From assembly GCF_018991925.1 (NCBI RefSeq), contig NW_024744357.1, positions 2,420,046 through 2,484,045 on the forward strand: a stretch of 64,000 nucleotides of DNA, read 5' to 3'. Position numbers and translations under genes: made by a program. This document shows, one piece after another, positions 34,990 to 45,477 of this stretch; the stretch's first letter is position 1; each line of letters begins with the position of its first letter. This DNA is from Homarus americanus. Its lineage: Eukaryota; Arthropoda; Malacostraca; Decapoda; Nephropidae. The notes below the pieces were generated by a model. It did no database searches, was not told the DNA's origin, and was given only the letters and a program-made list of their open reading frames with translations.

Positions 34990-36340
34990 GGTCAGCTACG
35001 CCTCCCTTGTGTCACTCGGTATGTACTGGTAATATTTGATCGCTTACCAAGTGTCGTCAAGTGTCTCACGGGCCAGACCTGTGTATAATGCAGTGTATGT
35101 GTCCTCCTGTTACACCCAGTGTCTTACACCCTACACAGTGTATACCCGTCCTGCGGGGCCGGGACTGGGCACTGTCCACTGCTTGAGCATCACATCTGGT
35201 GTGCTGTACTAGTTGATAGTGCCAGAGGGCCTGGCGGCTACCTGGTACTGACCTGAACAAGCACGCACTTTAACCACAGTTTGTGGGGGTCGACTGTGCC
35301 CTAGAGGGGCTGCTGCCCGCCACCACTGACCTGCCCCAGACATGTCTTTAAGGTCATTTACTGGTTGACCCAATTACCAGGTGGAGGTAGTGGGTGCCCC
35401 CCCGCTTGCCCCCCTCCCCTCCCCCCCCCCCGGGTGCCACATGAAGGTGGGTGGCCCGGGCGTGGCCGTGGGTGACGGGCTGCGGGCGGTAACCACTGTA
35501 GGGCGGACAGGACCAAGGGCAGCGCCCCGTGTTGAGGGCTTACCTTGACCAGGTGACGAGGATGAAGGGATCAAGTAACCACTCCAGAAGGACGCCACAA
35601 CGGGTCGGTAGTTACGCACTATCCACGTGAGCCTTGCAACTTTGCACGGGGCTGGCAAGGCTAGGGTATTGATTGTGGTGCTGCAGTAGCTACTGGATTA
35701 CGGAGCAGTGCGCCAGCATCAGGCGGTGCTGCCAGCGGGGCCGCTACTGCTTGTGCCTGTTTTATACCCGGAGGCCTACGACGGCCATCACCAAGTGGTC
35801 ACTGATACACTGTCACACACGGGCGGCACTGCGGGCGTGTAGGTATGGCACTGGCACTGGACTGGAGGCGCGCGCGGCGGGCGTGCTGGCAGGGAGGGCG
35901 GGGGCCGTGTGGCGGGGGAGGCGCTGTCAGCCCCGGCCGGGCCGCCACCTGAGCACACACCCCGCGCCGCTATCGATCCACTGCTCCGCGCAACAGCGAA
36001 CCCCGGCGCCAGGCCCACTACACCCCGCTCCTGCCGCTGCTATGCCGCTGATGCTGCTGCTGCTGCTGCTGCTGCTGTTCCTACTGAAGGTGGTGGTGGT
36101 GCTGCTCACTCTCTGCCACACTCCTACAGCTCAACACACTCCTGAGCCTCAACACCTAGCCTAACACTGGGGGACCTGGGGAAGAGGCACTGACCTGGGC
36201 TGTGACTCCTGAAGAAGGTGGTGGTGGTAGTGGATGATGGTAGCACAACCTGAAGGGCGGAGAGCGAGGAACTGGCGGGGCAGGCGGAGGGAGGGAGGGA
36301 CACCAGGGCCCTGGGGACGCTCGCGCCGCCTGCGGGGAAA
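34990..36340. other. GC- and CpG-rich island, possible promoter or first exon
   Basis: About 1.3 kb of non-tandem, GC-rich sequence, unlike its AT-rich or satellite surroundings. CpG is frequent at about 35440-35520 and 35860-36010 (for example gcgcgcgcggcgggcg). A TATA-like ttttatacc lies near 35760. Several open frames exist on both strands; none matches a known family. A CpG-rich unmethylated promoter with a 5' exon is the simplest reading, but this is inference. Confidence 0.4.
36042..36164 (+). CDS. Candidate short ORF with hydrophobic leader (possibly a CTG repeat artefact)
   Basis: An ATG at 36042 inside the CpG-rich island opens MPLMLLLLLLLLFLLK, then VVVVLLTLCHTPTAQ, and stops after 40 codons. 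The long Leu run comes from a (CTG)n tract at about 36050-36077, so the signal-peptide appearance may be purely compositional. A donor-like AAG|GTGGTG follows the Leu run. It could be the first exon of a secreted or membrane protein, or non-coding. Confidence 0.18.
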   Translation: MPLMLLLLLLLLFLLKVVVVLLTLCHTPTAQHTPEPQHLA

Positions 36341-36985
36341 CTGGGTTAATGGTGAACCCCAACGGCGGACACCACCCACCGCCCTCACCACCCAAAGCTC
36401 TGAAAACCCACCGTCCTCACCACCCACCCACCCACCTCCGCCTCACCACCCACCCAAATCCCTCAACACACATCCATGCACTCACCCACAAGCCTGAAAA
36501 CCCTTCGAAACCAAAGCCCTCAAAACCCACCCACAGCAGCCCTCAAATCCCTTCCGCCCACAGCCCTCATCGTCAACCCACCCACAACTCCCAACACACA
36601 TACACCCACTAATAACCACCCACCCACAGACCTCATCACCCACCCGACAACATTCCGCACTACACACCACAACACTCACCACCCACAACGCTCACTGCCC
36701 ACCCACAACGCTCACTGCCCACCCACAACACTCACCACCCACATCGCTCACTGCCCACCCACAACACTCACCACCCACCCCACACCGCACTCACCGCCCA
36801 CCCACAACACTCACCGCCCACCACAACCCACCACCTCTTAACCCCCCATCATCACCCACCCTTAACCCCCCATCACCCACCCTAACCCCCCATCACCCAC
36901 CTACCCCCATCACCACCCTTAACCCCCATCACCCACCCTTAACCCCATCACCCACCCCTTAACCCCCATCACCCACCCTTAACCC
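36341..36985. repeat. C/A-rich minisatellites (cacccacccacaac and aacccccatcacccaccctt)
   Basis: From about 36410 to 36830, irregular ctcaccacccacccacaac units predominate. From 36838 to 36980, about six copies of the 20-bp aacccccatcacccaccctt occur. Thr/Pro/His frames are artefacts. Confidence 0.85.
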
Positions 36986-37087
36986 TTACAAACCCGCCCA
37001 CAACTCAGACATAGTGTTGAGTACAGGTAATAGTTATAACCACCTGAGCTTACCTGTAATTATCTGGTCACAAGCTCTTTAAATCAC

Positions 37088-37194
37088 TGTGTGTGTGTGT
37101 GTGTGTGTGTGTGTACGTTCCTGCTAGTGTGGATCTATACACCTATACAATAGACTGGTTCAAGATCTCTCACACACACACACACACACACACA
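37088..37194. repeat. (TG)n and (CA)n pair
   Basis: (TG)n at 37088-37114 and (CA)n at 37171-37194 face each other across about 55 bp, so the segment could form a dinucleotide hairpin. Confidence 0.9.
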
Positions 37195-37245
37195 CGACCT
37201 GGCTTTGAACCCACGTCGCTCGGTGCCATAACCCAAACCACCACA
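37195..37245 (-). mobile_element. Possible decayed tRNA-SINE fragment
   Basis: On the minus strand, GTGGGTTCAAAGCCAGG resembles a pol III B box and T-arm. It is followed directly by (GT)n, as at the SINE palindrome near 29 kb. The A-box region is too decayed to recognise. Confidence 0.3.
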
Positions 37246-37648
37246 CCACCACACCACACCACACCACACCGCAGGAAATCATCAACACCACCTCTATCTA
37301 CTCGTATCCATAACCTCAGTAGTTTATCCATCACTAGGGCCTCATTAACTCCCATATAACACAGATCATATCCAAACCTGCATGGCAAGGGAAGAAGCCG
37401 AAACCAATCAGACACACACACTCCAATGTACTATCAGAGAGGGGAAATTCGTCCCTCTTTGGCCAATATGAAGTGAAAAGCCCCCCCACCCTCAGGAAAA
37501 AAAATTACCACATTCAATTTCAGCTCTGTGTTAAAATCTGTGGCTGTACATAGCAACGACACAGAAGAATAAATGTGTTTTATATGAAGTGAGGCTCCAG
37601 TTTTGGAATACCACCTCCGCTGGATTTCAGTTCTTTATCTTCAACACA
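37246..37648. other. Spacer, no gene seen
   Basis: Includes a short cacac-rich stretch (37240-37270) and single-copy-looking DNA. No coding frame is supported. Confidence 0.5.
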
Positions 37649-37649
37649 C

Positions 37650-37703
<54 letters not shown>
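37649..37703. repeat. (AAT)n microsatellite
   Basis: About 18 AAT units, followed by an AAG/GAA-rich tail. Confidence 0.95.
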
Positions 37704-37704
<1 letters not shown>

Positions 37705-38105
37705 GAAGAAGATGAAGGATAAAGACGAAGACAATAATAAGAAACAATAAAAATTAGATTTTCAGTGGCTCTATGTCTAGGCCAAATCACACACATATGG
37801 ATATTTTCTACCACTGTATTAAAGGCACACCAATATGTATACACACAACAATACTTAAGTTCTCTGGTTTATACAAAAGACACTGTATATTCTCTCTTAA
37901 CATATGAATTACCCAGTTGTATACAAAAGGGTATATGTAAGAGTTTGTGTCTAAACCTGTATAAATAATCACGTCTAGAAATTAATGATATACAAACACA
38001 TTTTTCAGTCTGTATGTTTGCGTATACATTAAGAGAAGCAATTTCCTGTGTATTATTCTGTTGGGTTGTGTAAAACAGCGCTAGGTAATAATTATGTTTA
38101 CTGGT
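37704..38105. other. AT-rich spacer
   Basis: Two similar blocks near 37865-37900 and 37915-37950 share gtatacaaaag- or tttatacaaaag-like sequence. Otherwise it looks single-copy. No gene is seen. Confidence 0.5.
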
Positions 38106-38107
38106 AC

Positions 38108-38150
38108 TCAACTAACACGTAACGTAACGTAACGTAACCTAACCTAACCT
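38108..38150. repeat. Short telomere-like tract (cgtaa)n to (cctaa)n
   Basis: Four acgta units turn into cctaacctaacc, the CCTAA strand of the arthropod telomere motif. The orientation is opposite to the array at 24.5-25.8 kb. Confidence 0.8.
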
Positions 38151-38279
38151 TACCAAACCAAATCAAACCTAAAAAAAATAAAAACGTAACTTAATCAAAC
38201 ACCAGAAAAACAAACACTATACTTAAAGATGGTTACTACTTAAAACAACAAGTACTGCATTAAGTGTGATTGTTCTTAC

Positions 38280-38625
38280 TTAAGGAATATCACCACTCAC
38301 AACCACAATTACTTACAATCACTACTACTTACTACAACCACTACTTACAACCACTTCTACTTACAACCACTACTACTTACAACCACTTCTACTTACAACC
38401 ACTACTACTTACAACCACTACTACTTACAACCACTTCTACTTACAACCACTACTTACAACTACCACTTATAACCACTACTTACAACCACTACTACTTACA
38501 ACCACTACTACTTACAACCACTACTTACAACTACCACTTATAACCACTACTTACAACCACTTCTACTTACAACCACTACATACAACCACAACTCACAACC
38601 ACCACTCAACCACAACTTACAACAA
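38280..38625. repeat. AC/T-rich minisatellite (acttacaaccactact)
   Basis: Units acttacaaccactacttaca and acttacaaccacttct alternate, about 15-21 bp. Confidence 0.92.
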
Positions 38626-38744
38626 GCACTGTATTAAATGAAGTTGTGAATGAAGCACTTTTAAACCCAAGCAGAGAGCAAGTACCAGCGGCGGGTCGTC
38701 TTGAAGGCGTTTACTGGGCCAACACCGCACACACTTGTCCCTAA

Positions 38745-38895
38745 CCTACACACAAACCTAACCACAAACTTAACTTAACCTAACCTAACTTAACTTAACC
38801 TAACCAAACCTAATCTAATCTACACACAAACTTAACCTAACCAAACCTAATCTACACACAAACTTAACCTAACCAAACCTAACCTAACCAAACCT
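38745..38895. repeat. Degenerate CCTAA-type tract
   Basis: Irregular taacctaacc, aacttaacctaacc and ctacacacaaac units. Confidence 0.82.
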
Positions 38896-38904
38896 ACACA
38901 GTAT

Positions 38905-39610
38905 TTAACAGAGGCCACAGAATTTAGCAGAGGCCACGGTAGTTATTAGAGGTCACAGTAGTTATTAGAGGCCACAGTAGTTATTAGAGGCCACAGTAGT
39001 TATTAGAGGCCACAGTAGTTATTAGAGGCCACAGTAGTTATTACAAGCCACAGTAGTTATTAGAGACCACAGTAGTTATTAGAGGCCACAGTAGTTATTA
39101 GAGGTCACAGTAGTTATTAGAGGTCACAGTAGTTATTAGAGGTCACAGTAGTTATTAGAGGTCACAGTAGTTATTAGAGGCCACAGTAGTTATTAGAGGT
39201 CACAGTAGTTATTAGAGGCCACAGTAGTTATTAGAGGCCACAGTAGTTATTAGAGGTCACAGTAGTTATTAGAGGTCACAGTAGTTATTAGAGGTCACAG
39301 TAGTTATTAGAGACCACAGTAGTTATTAGAGGTCACAGTAGTTATTAGAGGCCACAGTAGTTATTAGAGGTCACAGTAGTTATTAGAGGTCACGGTAGTT
39401 ATTAGAGGTCACAGTAGTTATTAGAGGCCACAGTAGTTATTAGAGGCCACAGTAGTTATTAGAGGCCACAGTAGTTATTAGAGGCCACAGTAGTTATTAG
39501 AGGTGACAGTAGTTATTGGAGGTGACAGTAGTTATTGGAGGTGACAGTAGTTATTAGAGGCCACAGTAGTTATTAGAGGCCACAGTAGTTATTAGAGACC
39601 ACAACAGTTA
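38905..39610. repeat. 19-bp minisatellite (agttattagaggccacagt)
   Basis: About 37 copies of agttattagaggccacagt or its ggtcacagt variant. It is highly homogeneous in the centre, with a few gtgac variants near 39505-39550, and decays at both ends. Confidence 0.96.
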
Positions 39611-40034
39611 ATAAAGACCACAGCAGTTAACAGACACTAAAGTAATTCATACATAAGACCACAAAAGTTCAGAGTAGACCACAAAAGTTCACACAAAAGT
39701 CCATAAAGGCACAAAGTTCCCAAATGGTCCCACAGATGGCATTAAAGGTCCATTAACTCCCAGAAAATTCCATGAACTAACACATCCATAGACGTCCACA
39801 AAAGTCTGGTAACATTTAAAGGCGTATATATAAGACCAATAAAGTCCACAGAAGTTGATAGTAATAATAATAATAATTAACGGTTTATTGAAGAAAAAAA
39901 ACTCTGCAGTCCGAAGGCTGAAAATATACATTGGACATAAATGACTTATTACATACATTGGTGGTTTAACAAAAGCCTTCATTAGAGAAAGGTGAAGGAA
40001 CATACAGATTAATGTATGTGTTGAACAGCAAACT
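39611..40034. other. Decayed repeat and spacer
   Basis: To about 39850, gaccaca- and aaagtcc-like units look like old relatives of the 19-bp array. After that there is an (AAT)n-like stretch and single-copy-looking DNA. A 104-codon minus frame at 39689-40003 is unrecognised. Confidence 0.5.
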
Positions 40035-41105
40035 CGTAGTGTAGTAACTCCCTCCCAAATGGTGTTAGGAGGAACTCACGTGGTGTAGTAGTTCCCTCAG
40101 ATGTTGTTATGAGGGACGTGGCGTGGTGTAGTAATTCCCTCGCTGATGGTGTTATGAGGGGCCTCACGTGGTGTAGTAGTTACCTCACAGATGGTGTTAT
40201 GAGGGACCTCACGTGGTGTAGTAATTACCTCACAGATGGTGTTATGAGGGGCCTCACGTGGTGTAATTGCCTCACAGATGGTGTTATGAGGGGCCTCACG
40301 TGGTGTGTAGCTCACAGATGGTGTTATGAGGGGCACGTGGTGTAGTAATTCCCTCACAGATGGTGTTATGAGGGGCCTCACGTGGTGTAGTAACTCCCTC
40401 ACAGATGGTGCTATGAGGGGCATCACGTGGTGTACGAATTCCCTCACAGATGGTGTTATGAGGGGCCTGACGTGGTGTAGTAATTCCCTCACAGATGGTG
40501 TTATGAGGGACCTCACGTGGTGTAGTAATTCCCTCACAGATGGTGTTATAAGGGACCTCACGTAGTGTAGTAATTCCCTCACAGATGGTGTTATGAGGGA
40601 CCTCACGTGGTGTAGTAATTCCTCACAGATGGTGTTATAAGGGACCTCACGTAGTGTTAGTAATTCCCTCACAGGTGGTGTTATGAGGGGCCTGATGTGG
40701 TGTAGTAATTCCCTCACAGATGGTGTATGAGGGGCCGGATGTGGTGTAATAATTCCCTCACAGATGGTGTTATGAGGGGCATCACATGGCATAGTAATTC
40801 CCTCACGGATGGTGTTATGAGGGGCATCACGTGGCGTAGTAATTCCCTCACAGATTGTGTTATGAGGGACCACGTGGTGTAGTAATTCCCTCACAGATGG
40901 TGGTATGAGGGACCTCACGTGGTGTGGTAATTACCTCAACGATGGTGTTATGAGGGGCCTCACGTGGTGTAGTAATTCCCTCACAGATGGTGTTATGAGG
41001 GGCCTCACGTGGTGTAGTAACTCCCTCACAGATGGTGTTTTGAGGGGCATCACGTGGTGTACGAATTCCCTCACAGATGGTGTTATGAGGGACTTGACGT
41101 GGTCC
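40035..41105. repeat. 45-bp minisatellite
   Basis: About 23 copies of a unit that starts cctcacagatggtgttatga, continues ggggcctcacgtggtgtagt and ends aattc. Because 45 is a multiple of three, one minus-strand frame stays open for about 270 codons. It repeats a 15-residue peptide (LLHHVRPLITPSVRE-like) with indels shifting phase. There is no ATG-led gene structure, so this is treated as a repeat. Confidence 0.95.
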
Positions 41106-41106
41106 A

Positions 41107-41153
41107 GTGTGTGTGTGTGTGTGTGTGTGTGTGCCAATGCATTACGTCTTGAC

Positions 41154-41200
<47 letters not shown>
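41107..41200. repeat. (TG)n and (GA)n microsatellites
   Basis: (TG)n at 41107-41132 and (GA)n at about 41156-41198 directly follow the 45-bp array. Confidence 0.95.
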
Positions 41201-41201
<1 letters not shown>

Positions 41202-41334
41202 CTTTTGTTAAGGCATCATCAACTTGACCTACAACGTTTACTATGTCTATTATGTCTCAGCTTGTCTAGACGGACCTGACCACTCCCATGAGCTGTACTG
41301 ATCTGTTTTGACGGACTTGCACACTGTCCTGAAT

Positions 41335-42880
41335 GTAAGGAAGAGCTTAGTATGCCCTTAGCAAAGTTGTTTAACATGTCCTCAAAAACGGGTGTAGTAC
41401 CAGAATCCTGGAGGATAGCGAATGTAATACCGATTTTCAAGAAGGGAGATAGATCACTATTTTCTAATTACCGTCCAATCAGTTTAACATCAATTGTAGG
41501 CAAATTATTAGAAACAATAATTTAAAACTCTATTCCAAATCACCTGGAGAAGCACAAGTTGATCAATGATTCCCAACATGGCTTCACAAGTGGGCGTTCA
41601 TGTCTAACTAATCTATTAATATTCTTTTCAGCTGTTTTCGAATCAGTGGACGAGGGGCACGACTATGATGTGGTATACCTCGACTATAGCAAAGCCTTCA
41701 ACAGAGTTCCCCACGAAAGACTAATAAGAAAAGTGGAGGCTCATAGCATTGGAGGAGATATTCTAAAATGGATTAGGGCGTGGTTACAGGACAGGGAACA
41801 GCGACTGAGCATTAACGGTACTAAATCCGATTGGAGTAACGTCACTTGTGGAGTACCCAAAGGCTCAGTACTCGGACCATGATTATTATTTTACTATATA
41901 CATAAACGACACAGATATTGGTCGTGAAAGAAAATATGTTGCTCTATAAGGGGTGACGCACTGTCTTGGAATCCTGGGTGACTTCATGTTGCCATTACTA
42001 AAAGGAAATAATTTTCCCTAACATACGTAAATTTGCTGACGACGCTAAAATAGGGTGTGTAATTAAATCTGACGAGGACTCGGCAAAACTACAGGAAGAT
42101 CTAAGCAAATTTTTCGAATGGTCTGAAAAATGACAGACGAAATTCAATGTGGACAAATGTAAAGTACTCAGTATAGGAGATGTAAACAGAGAAACCAGAT
42201 ATCAGATGAATAACGGTGTTACAGAGAAATCCGACTGTGAGAAAGATTTAGGAGTAATGAGAAGTAGGAATCTTAGTCAAGTAAACAATGTGTATTTGCT
42301 CGAAACAAGGCTAATAAAGTACTTGGGTTCATACAAAGGAGTGTTGGTTACAAGACTAGCGAGGTCATCCTAAAACTATATCTTGCGCAGTTCAATTCTG
42401 GTCACCGTATTACAGAATGGATATAGAATCCCAAGAAAGAATTCAGAGGAGAATGACAAGACTAATCCCGGACATTAGGAACCTTGAGGACAGAGACAGG
42501 TTAAAGCATCTTAATTTGCACTCCCTCGAGAGATGTAGAGTGAGGGGCAATATGATCGAGGTGTATAAATGGAAGTCAGGGCAAAAGAAAGGTGATATAA
42601 CAAAGGTACTCAAACTATCCAACCAGGAGCGAACTCGTAACAATGGTTTTAAATTATACAAATTCAGATTTAGGCGCGAGATAGGTAAACACTGGTTTGG
42701 AAATATAGTAGTGGATGAGTGGAACAAGTTACCAAACATCATCATTAACTCTAATACGCTGGATAGCTTCAAACATAGGTTGGGTGGATATATGAGCAAT
42801 AGGGGTTGGGTGTTAAACCTGGCTGCCCAATATGGGCCAATAGGCCCGCAGCAGTTTCCTCCATTCTTGTGTACTTATGT
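41335..42880 (+). mobile_element. Decayed CR1/Jockey-like LINE, reverse transcriptase and C-terminal region
   Basis: Translated frames show the classic order of a non-LTR reverse transcriptase. IPIFKKGDRSLFSNYRPISL lies near 41430-41490. HGFTSGRSCLTNLL lies near 41578. The motif-A block VVYLDYSKAFNRVPHERL lies near 41668-41725. GVPKGSVLGP is motif B, ending at 41880. A FADDAKIG-type motif C lies near 42030-42045, and FNVDKCKVLSIG lies near 42145. The C-terminal QRRMTRLIPDIRNLEDRDRL and VVDEWNKLPN blocks lie at 42420-42780. The copy is broken: a TAA near 41522, a stop and frameshift just after motif B, extra unrelated sequence at about 41925-42020, and an in-frame TGA near 42132. The 5' end, including the endonuclease, is missing, as is usual for LINE insertions. 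It cannot make a working protein. Confidence 0.93.
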
Positions 42881-43275
42881 ATCTAGACGGACGTGACCAC
42901 TACCCTGACCTGTTCTGACCTGTCTAGATGGGCCTGACCTGATCTGTCTTGACGGACCTGCCACCTTTCCCACCCTGAACTGTCTAAATGGGACATACTC
43001 ATTGCCCTGACCTGGCTTGGTAGAGATGACCTGGGATGTGACCTGTAATGACAAAGCTAAATGAAGGTGACCTGGTGGATAACAGGTCATCAACACGCAC
43101 TATCATTCTCGAGCCGGAGTTATGGTGATGTTGTCAGTGTTATGGTATTATGCCTGTGTCAGTGTCACATTAGTGTCAGGTCGATGTCGCAAGTGTGTTA
43201 TGTCAAGTGTCATATTGGTGTCAGTGCCAAATCAGTGTCATAGTAGTGCCATATCAGTGTCATACCAGTGTCATG
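42881..43275. repeat. Degenerate tgacctgtctagacgg and tcagtgtcat repeats
   Basis: At 42881-43040, imperfect units carry ctgtctagacggacctgacc, as also seen left of the LINE at 41258-41330. From about 43125 to 43275, units of tcagtgtcatagtagtgcca occur. Confidence 0.75.
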
Positions 43276-43409
43276 GTGGTTGGCATGTCTGTCATACGGT
43301 AAACTAGCTCTTTGTAACTGAAGAGGAGGAGAGAAAGTGAGATAATAGAGACAACGACATAAAAGTGAAATAAAGAATGAGAACGAGAGAGAGAAACGCG
43401 GATAAAACT

Positions 43410-43411
<2 letters not shown>

Positions 43412-43455
<44 letters not shown>

Positions 43456-43805
43456 ATTGTTGACATCCCGAGCTGTACTCAACACCACAATATTCCAGTC
43501 AAGCGAAGCGAATTGTCCGGACAGTGACGCCTGGTGTTTGTGTTGTGGGGAAGAATTGAGAGGAGGTGAGGGGAGGTGAGGAGGGGGAGAGGTGAGGAGG
43601 GGGGTGGCGGAGGAGGAGGGAGAAAGAGTAGGGGTTCAAATTCGTCCGGCCATGTAGCAGAGGGGGGAGGGTGAAGGTGAGGAGGAGGAGGGTGAAGGTG
43701 GCTGGAGGGGGGTGAGAGAAGAGTGAGGAGGGGGGTGAAGGTGAGGGAGGAGGAGAGTGAAGGTGAGAGGGAGAGAGTGAGGTATATAAATATGACAAAC
43801 AAACA

Positions 43806-43858
<53 letters not shown>

Positions 43859-43870
43859 CAACAACAACTA
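43412..43870. repeat. (GA)n, G/A-rich tract and (AAT)n/(AAC)n
   Basis: (GA)n at 43412-43452. A gaggaggggg-type purine-rich tract at 43555-43785 with dense G runs. (AAT)n at 43808-43852 passing into (AAC)n to 43870. Sequence between the first two blocks is unremarkable. Confidence 0.9.
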
Positions 43871-44344
43871 CAACCATAACACCCACAGTATATTAAACCT
43901 CCATTCATAATCATAACCACAACAATAACAATCGTATATTTCACCCCATTCATAAGTCATCAATGGTAAATAACCTCAGTATATAAACAAAAACAGAGTA
44001 AAACGTACCCATTTAGCGGTACTCATTCACCACAACACCACCACCATAATAACAAAGACAATAATAATAATTCTGTAGTCCATTCACAAATCATCAATTG
44101 TATAATCATCGTCAATTAAAAACAATAACAATGTTTAAAGTGTCAGTAGTAAACGTCTCCATTCATAATACTAATAATTACAGGAGTATTTTTCTTAAGT
44201 AATTCATAAGATTAATCGTTTTCTGGTTCTTTCTCAGCATTACCACTACTATCTGGTATACTGTTTGTCGTCTGGTCAGCGAGGCGACACACACTGGGTT
44301 GTTTTCTAGGTACAGTCACAAGGGGGGATCGATCCTGTGGCCCT
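43871..44344. other. AT-rich spacer
   Basis: A-rich, with several aataataat and accattcata repeats (about 43900, 43945 and 44160). No gene is seen. Confidence 0.5.
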
Positions 44345-44820
44345 GACATGACTACACCACACGCTAGGAACCAACTGTGCCACGGAATACACCCCCACCA
44401 TCCAACACTCACCCACACACTCACCCACACCCACACACCCACCCACACCTCCGTATCTCACATACCTCCTCCTCCACCACACACATCCCTCCCCACACCC
44501 CTCCTCTCCCCTCCCCACAGTCGTCTCCTCGCTTTCCCACACACCTACCCTTTCCACAGCCATCGCCTCCCCTCCCACACCTTCACCGCCCCCCTCTCTT
44601 CCCCTCACCCAAACTCAAAATACAATTGTCCTCTGTGATACACTGTGACACTCTCCCTGACACACTAACCCTTCTTAACACACTTACCATCCTTGACAGA
44701 CTCACCCTCCCTAACACACTTACCATCCCTGACAGACTCACCCTCCCTAACACACTTACCATCCCTGACAGACTCACCCTCCTTAACACACTTACCCTCT
44801 CTGACGCGCTCACTCATTCA
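44345..44820. repeat. C-rich tract and 36-bp minisatellite
   Basis: At 44345-44610, cacccacacactcaccc and ccctcccc blocks. At 44640-44820, about five copies of a 36-bp unit that includes ctgacagactcaccctccct and aacacacttaccatcc. Since 36 is a multiple of three, a 12-residue repeat stays open, which explains the frames here. Confidence 0.88.
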
Positions 44821-45265
44821 TGTCACCCACTTACCCACCAATGTACCATGAACACCCGCCACGGACAATGCTGCCACAGGAAGCCCCCTAAAACGGACAC
44901 ATCACGTACAGGTCTTGTATATTTCAATAAGCTGGGAACTGTATGTCTGTCTGTCCCCAAAATAACTCAAGAACGGGAATGAGGATTTCCATCTAACTTG
45001 ACAGCTTTGACCAACATGTCATGAGGTCCTCGCGATATAATTTTGGTGCAAATCGCGCTACATTTGACCAAGTTGTGCCATGATTAAGGTTCGCTCAAGG
45101 ATATACACATAGACATTAAAGAAAACGATGGCATGAGACAGTCTCTAGCAGTGACTACGTTAATTTACAGTAACAGCGTCATTATTTTTAATTTACCCAG
45201 CCATGGTAAGCTTGGATGATTTTTAATTACTCTTAATTTTACCAGTAGCCTCAGTAAAGACTATT
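44821..45265. other. Spacer; possible old dispersed repeat
   Basis: Single-copy-looking DNA. The block at about 44945-45125, beginning tgtctgtctgtccccaaaat, has the look of a dispersed repeat because of its motif style. I cannot place it in a family, and no second copy occurs in this window. Confidence 0.4.
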
Positions 45266-45367
45266 ATTAGTAGTAGTAATAGTGGTGGTAGTAGTGGTGG
45301 TAGTAGTGGTGGTAGTAGAAGTAGTAGTGGTAATAGTGTCATATAATAACAGTAATATTATTGTTGA

Positions 45368-45414
<47 letters not shown>

Positions 45415-45415
45415 C
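45266..45415. repeat. (GTA/GTG)n and (ATT)n trinucleotide tracts
   Basis: Tagtagtggtggtagtagtg units lie at 45268-45345. About 16 ATT units lie at 45367-45414. Confidence 0.93.
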
Positions 45416-45477
45416 TGTAGAGTTCCAGCACAAATCTGACGCCATCTTGGTCATTCTGCCATAGCCTCAGTGAACCA

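Noticed and set aside
40097..40918. A 273-codon repeat protein gene
   Set aside because: Open only because the satellite unit is 45 bp; lacks an ATG start and phase is broken by indels. Kept as a low-interest finding instead.
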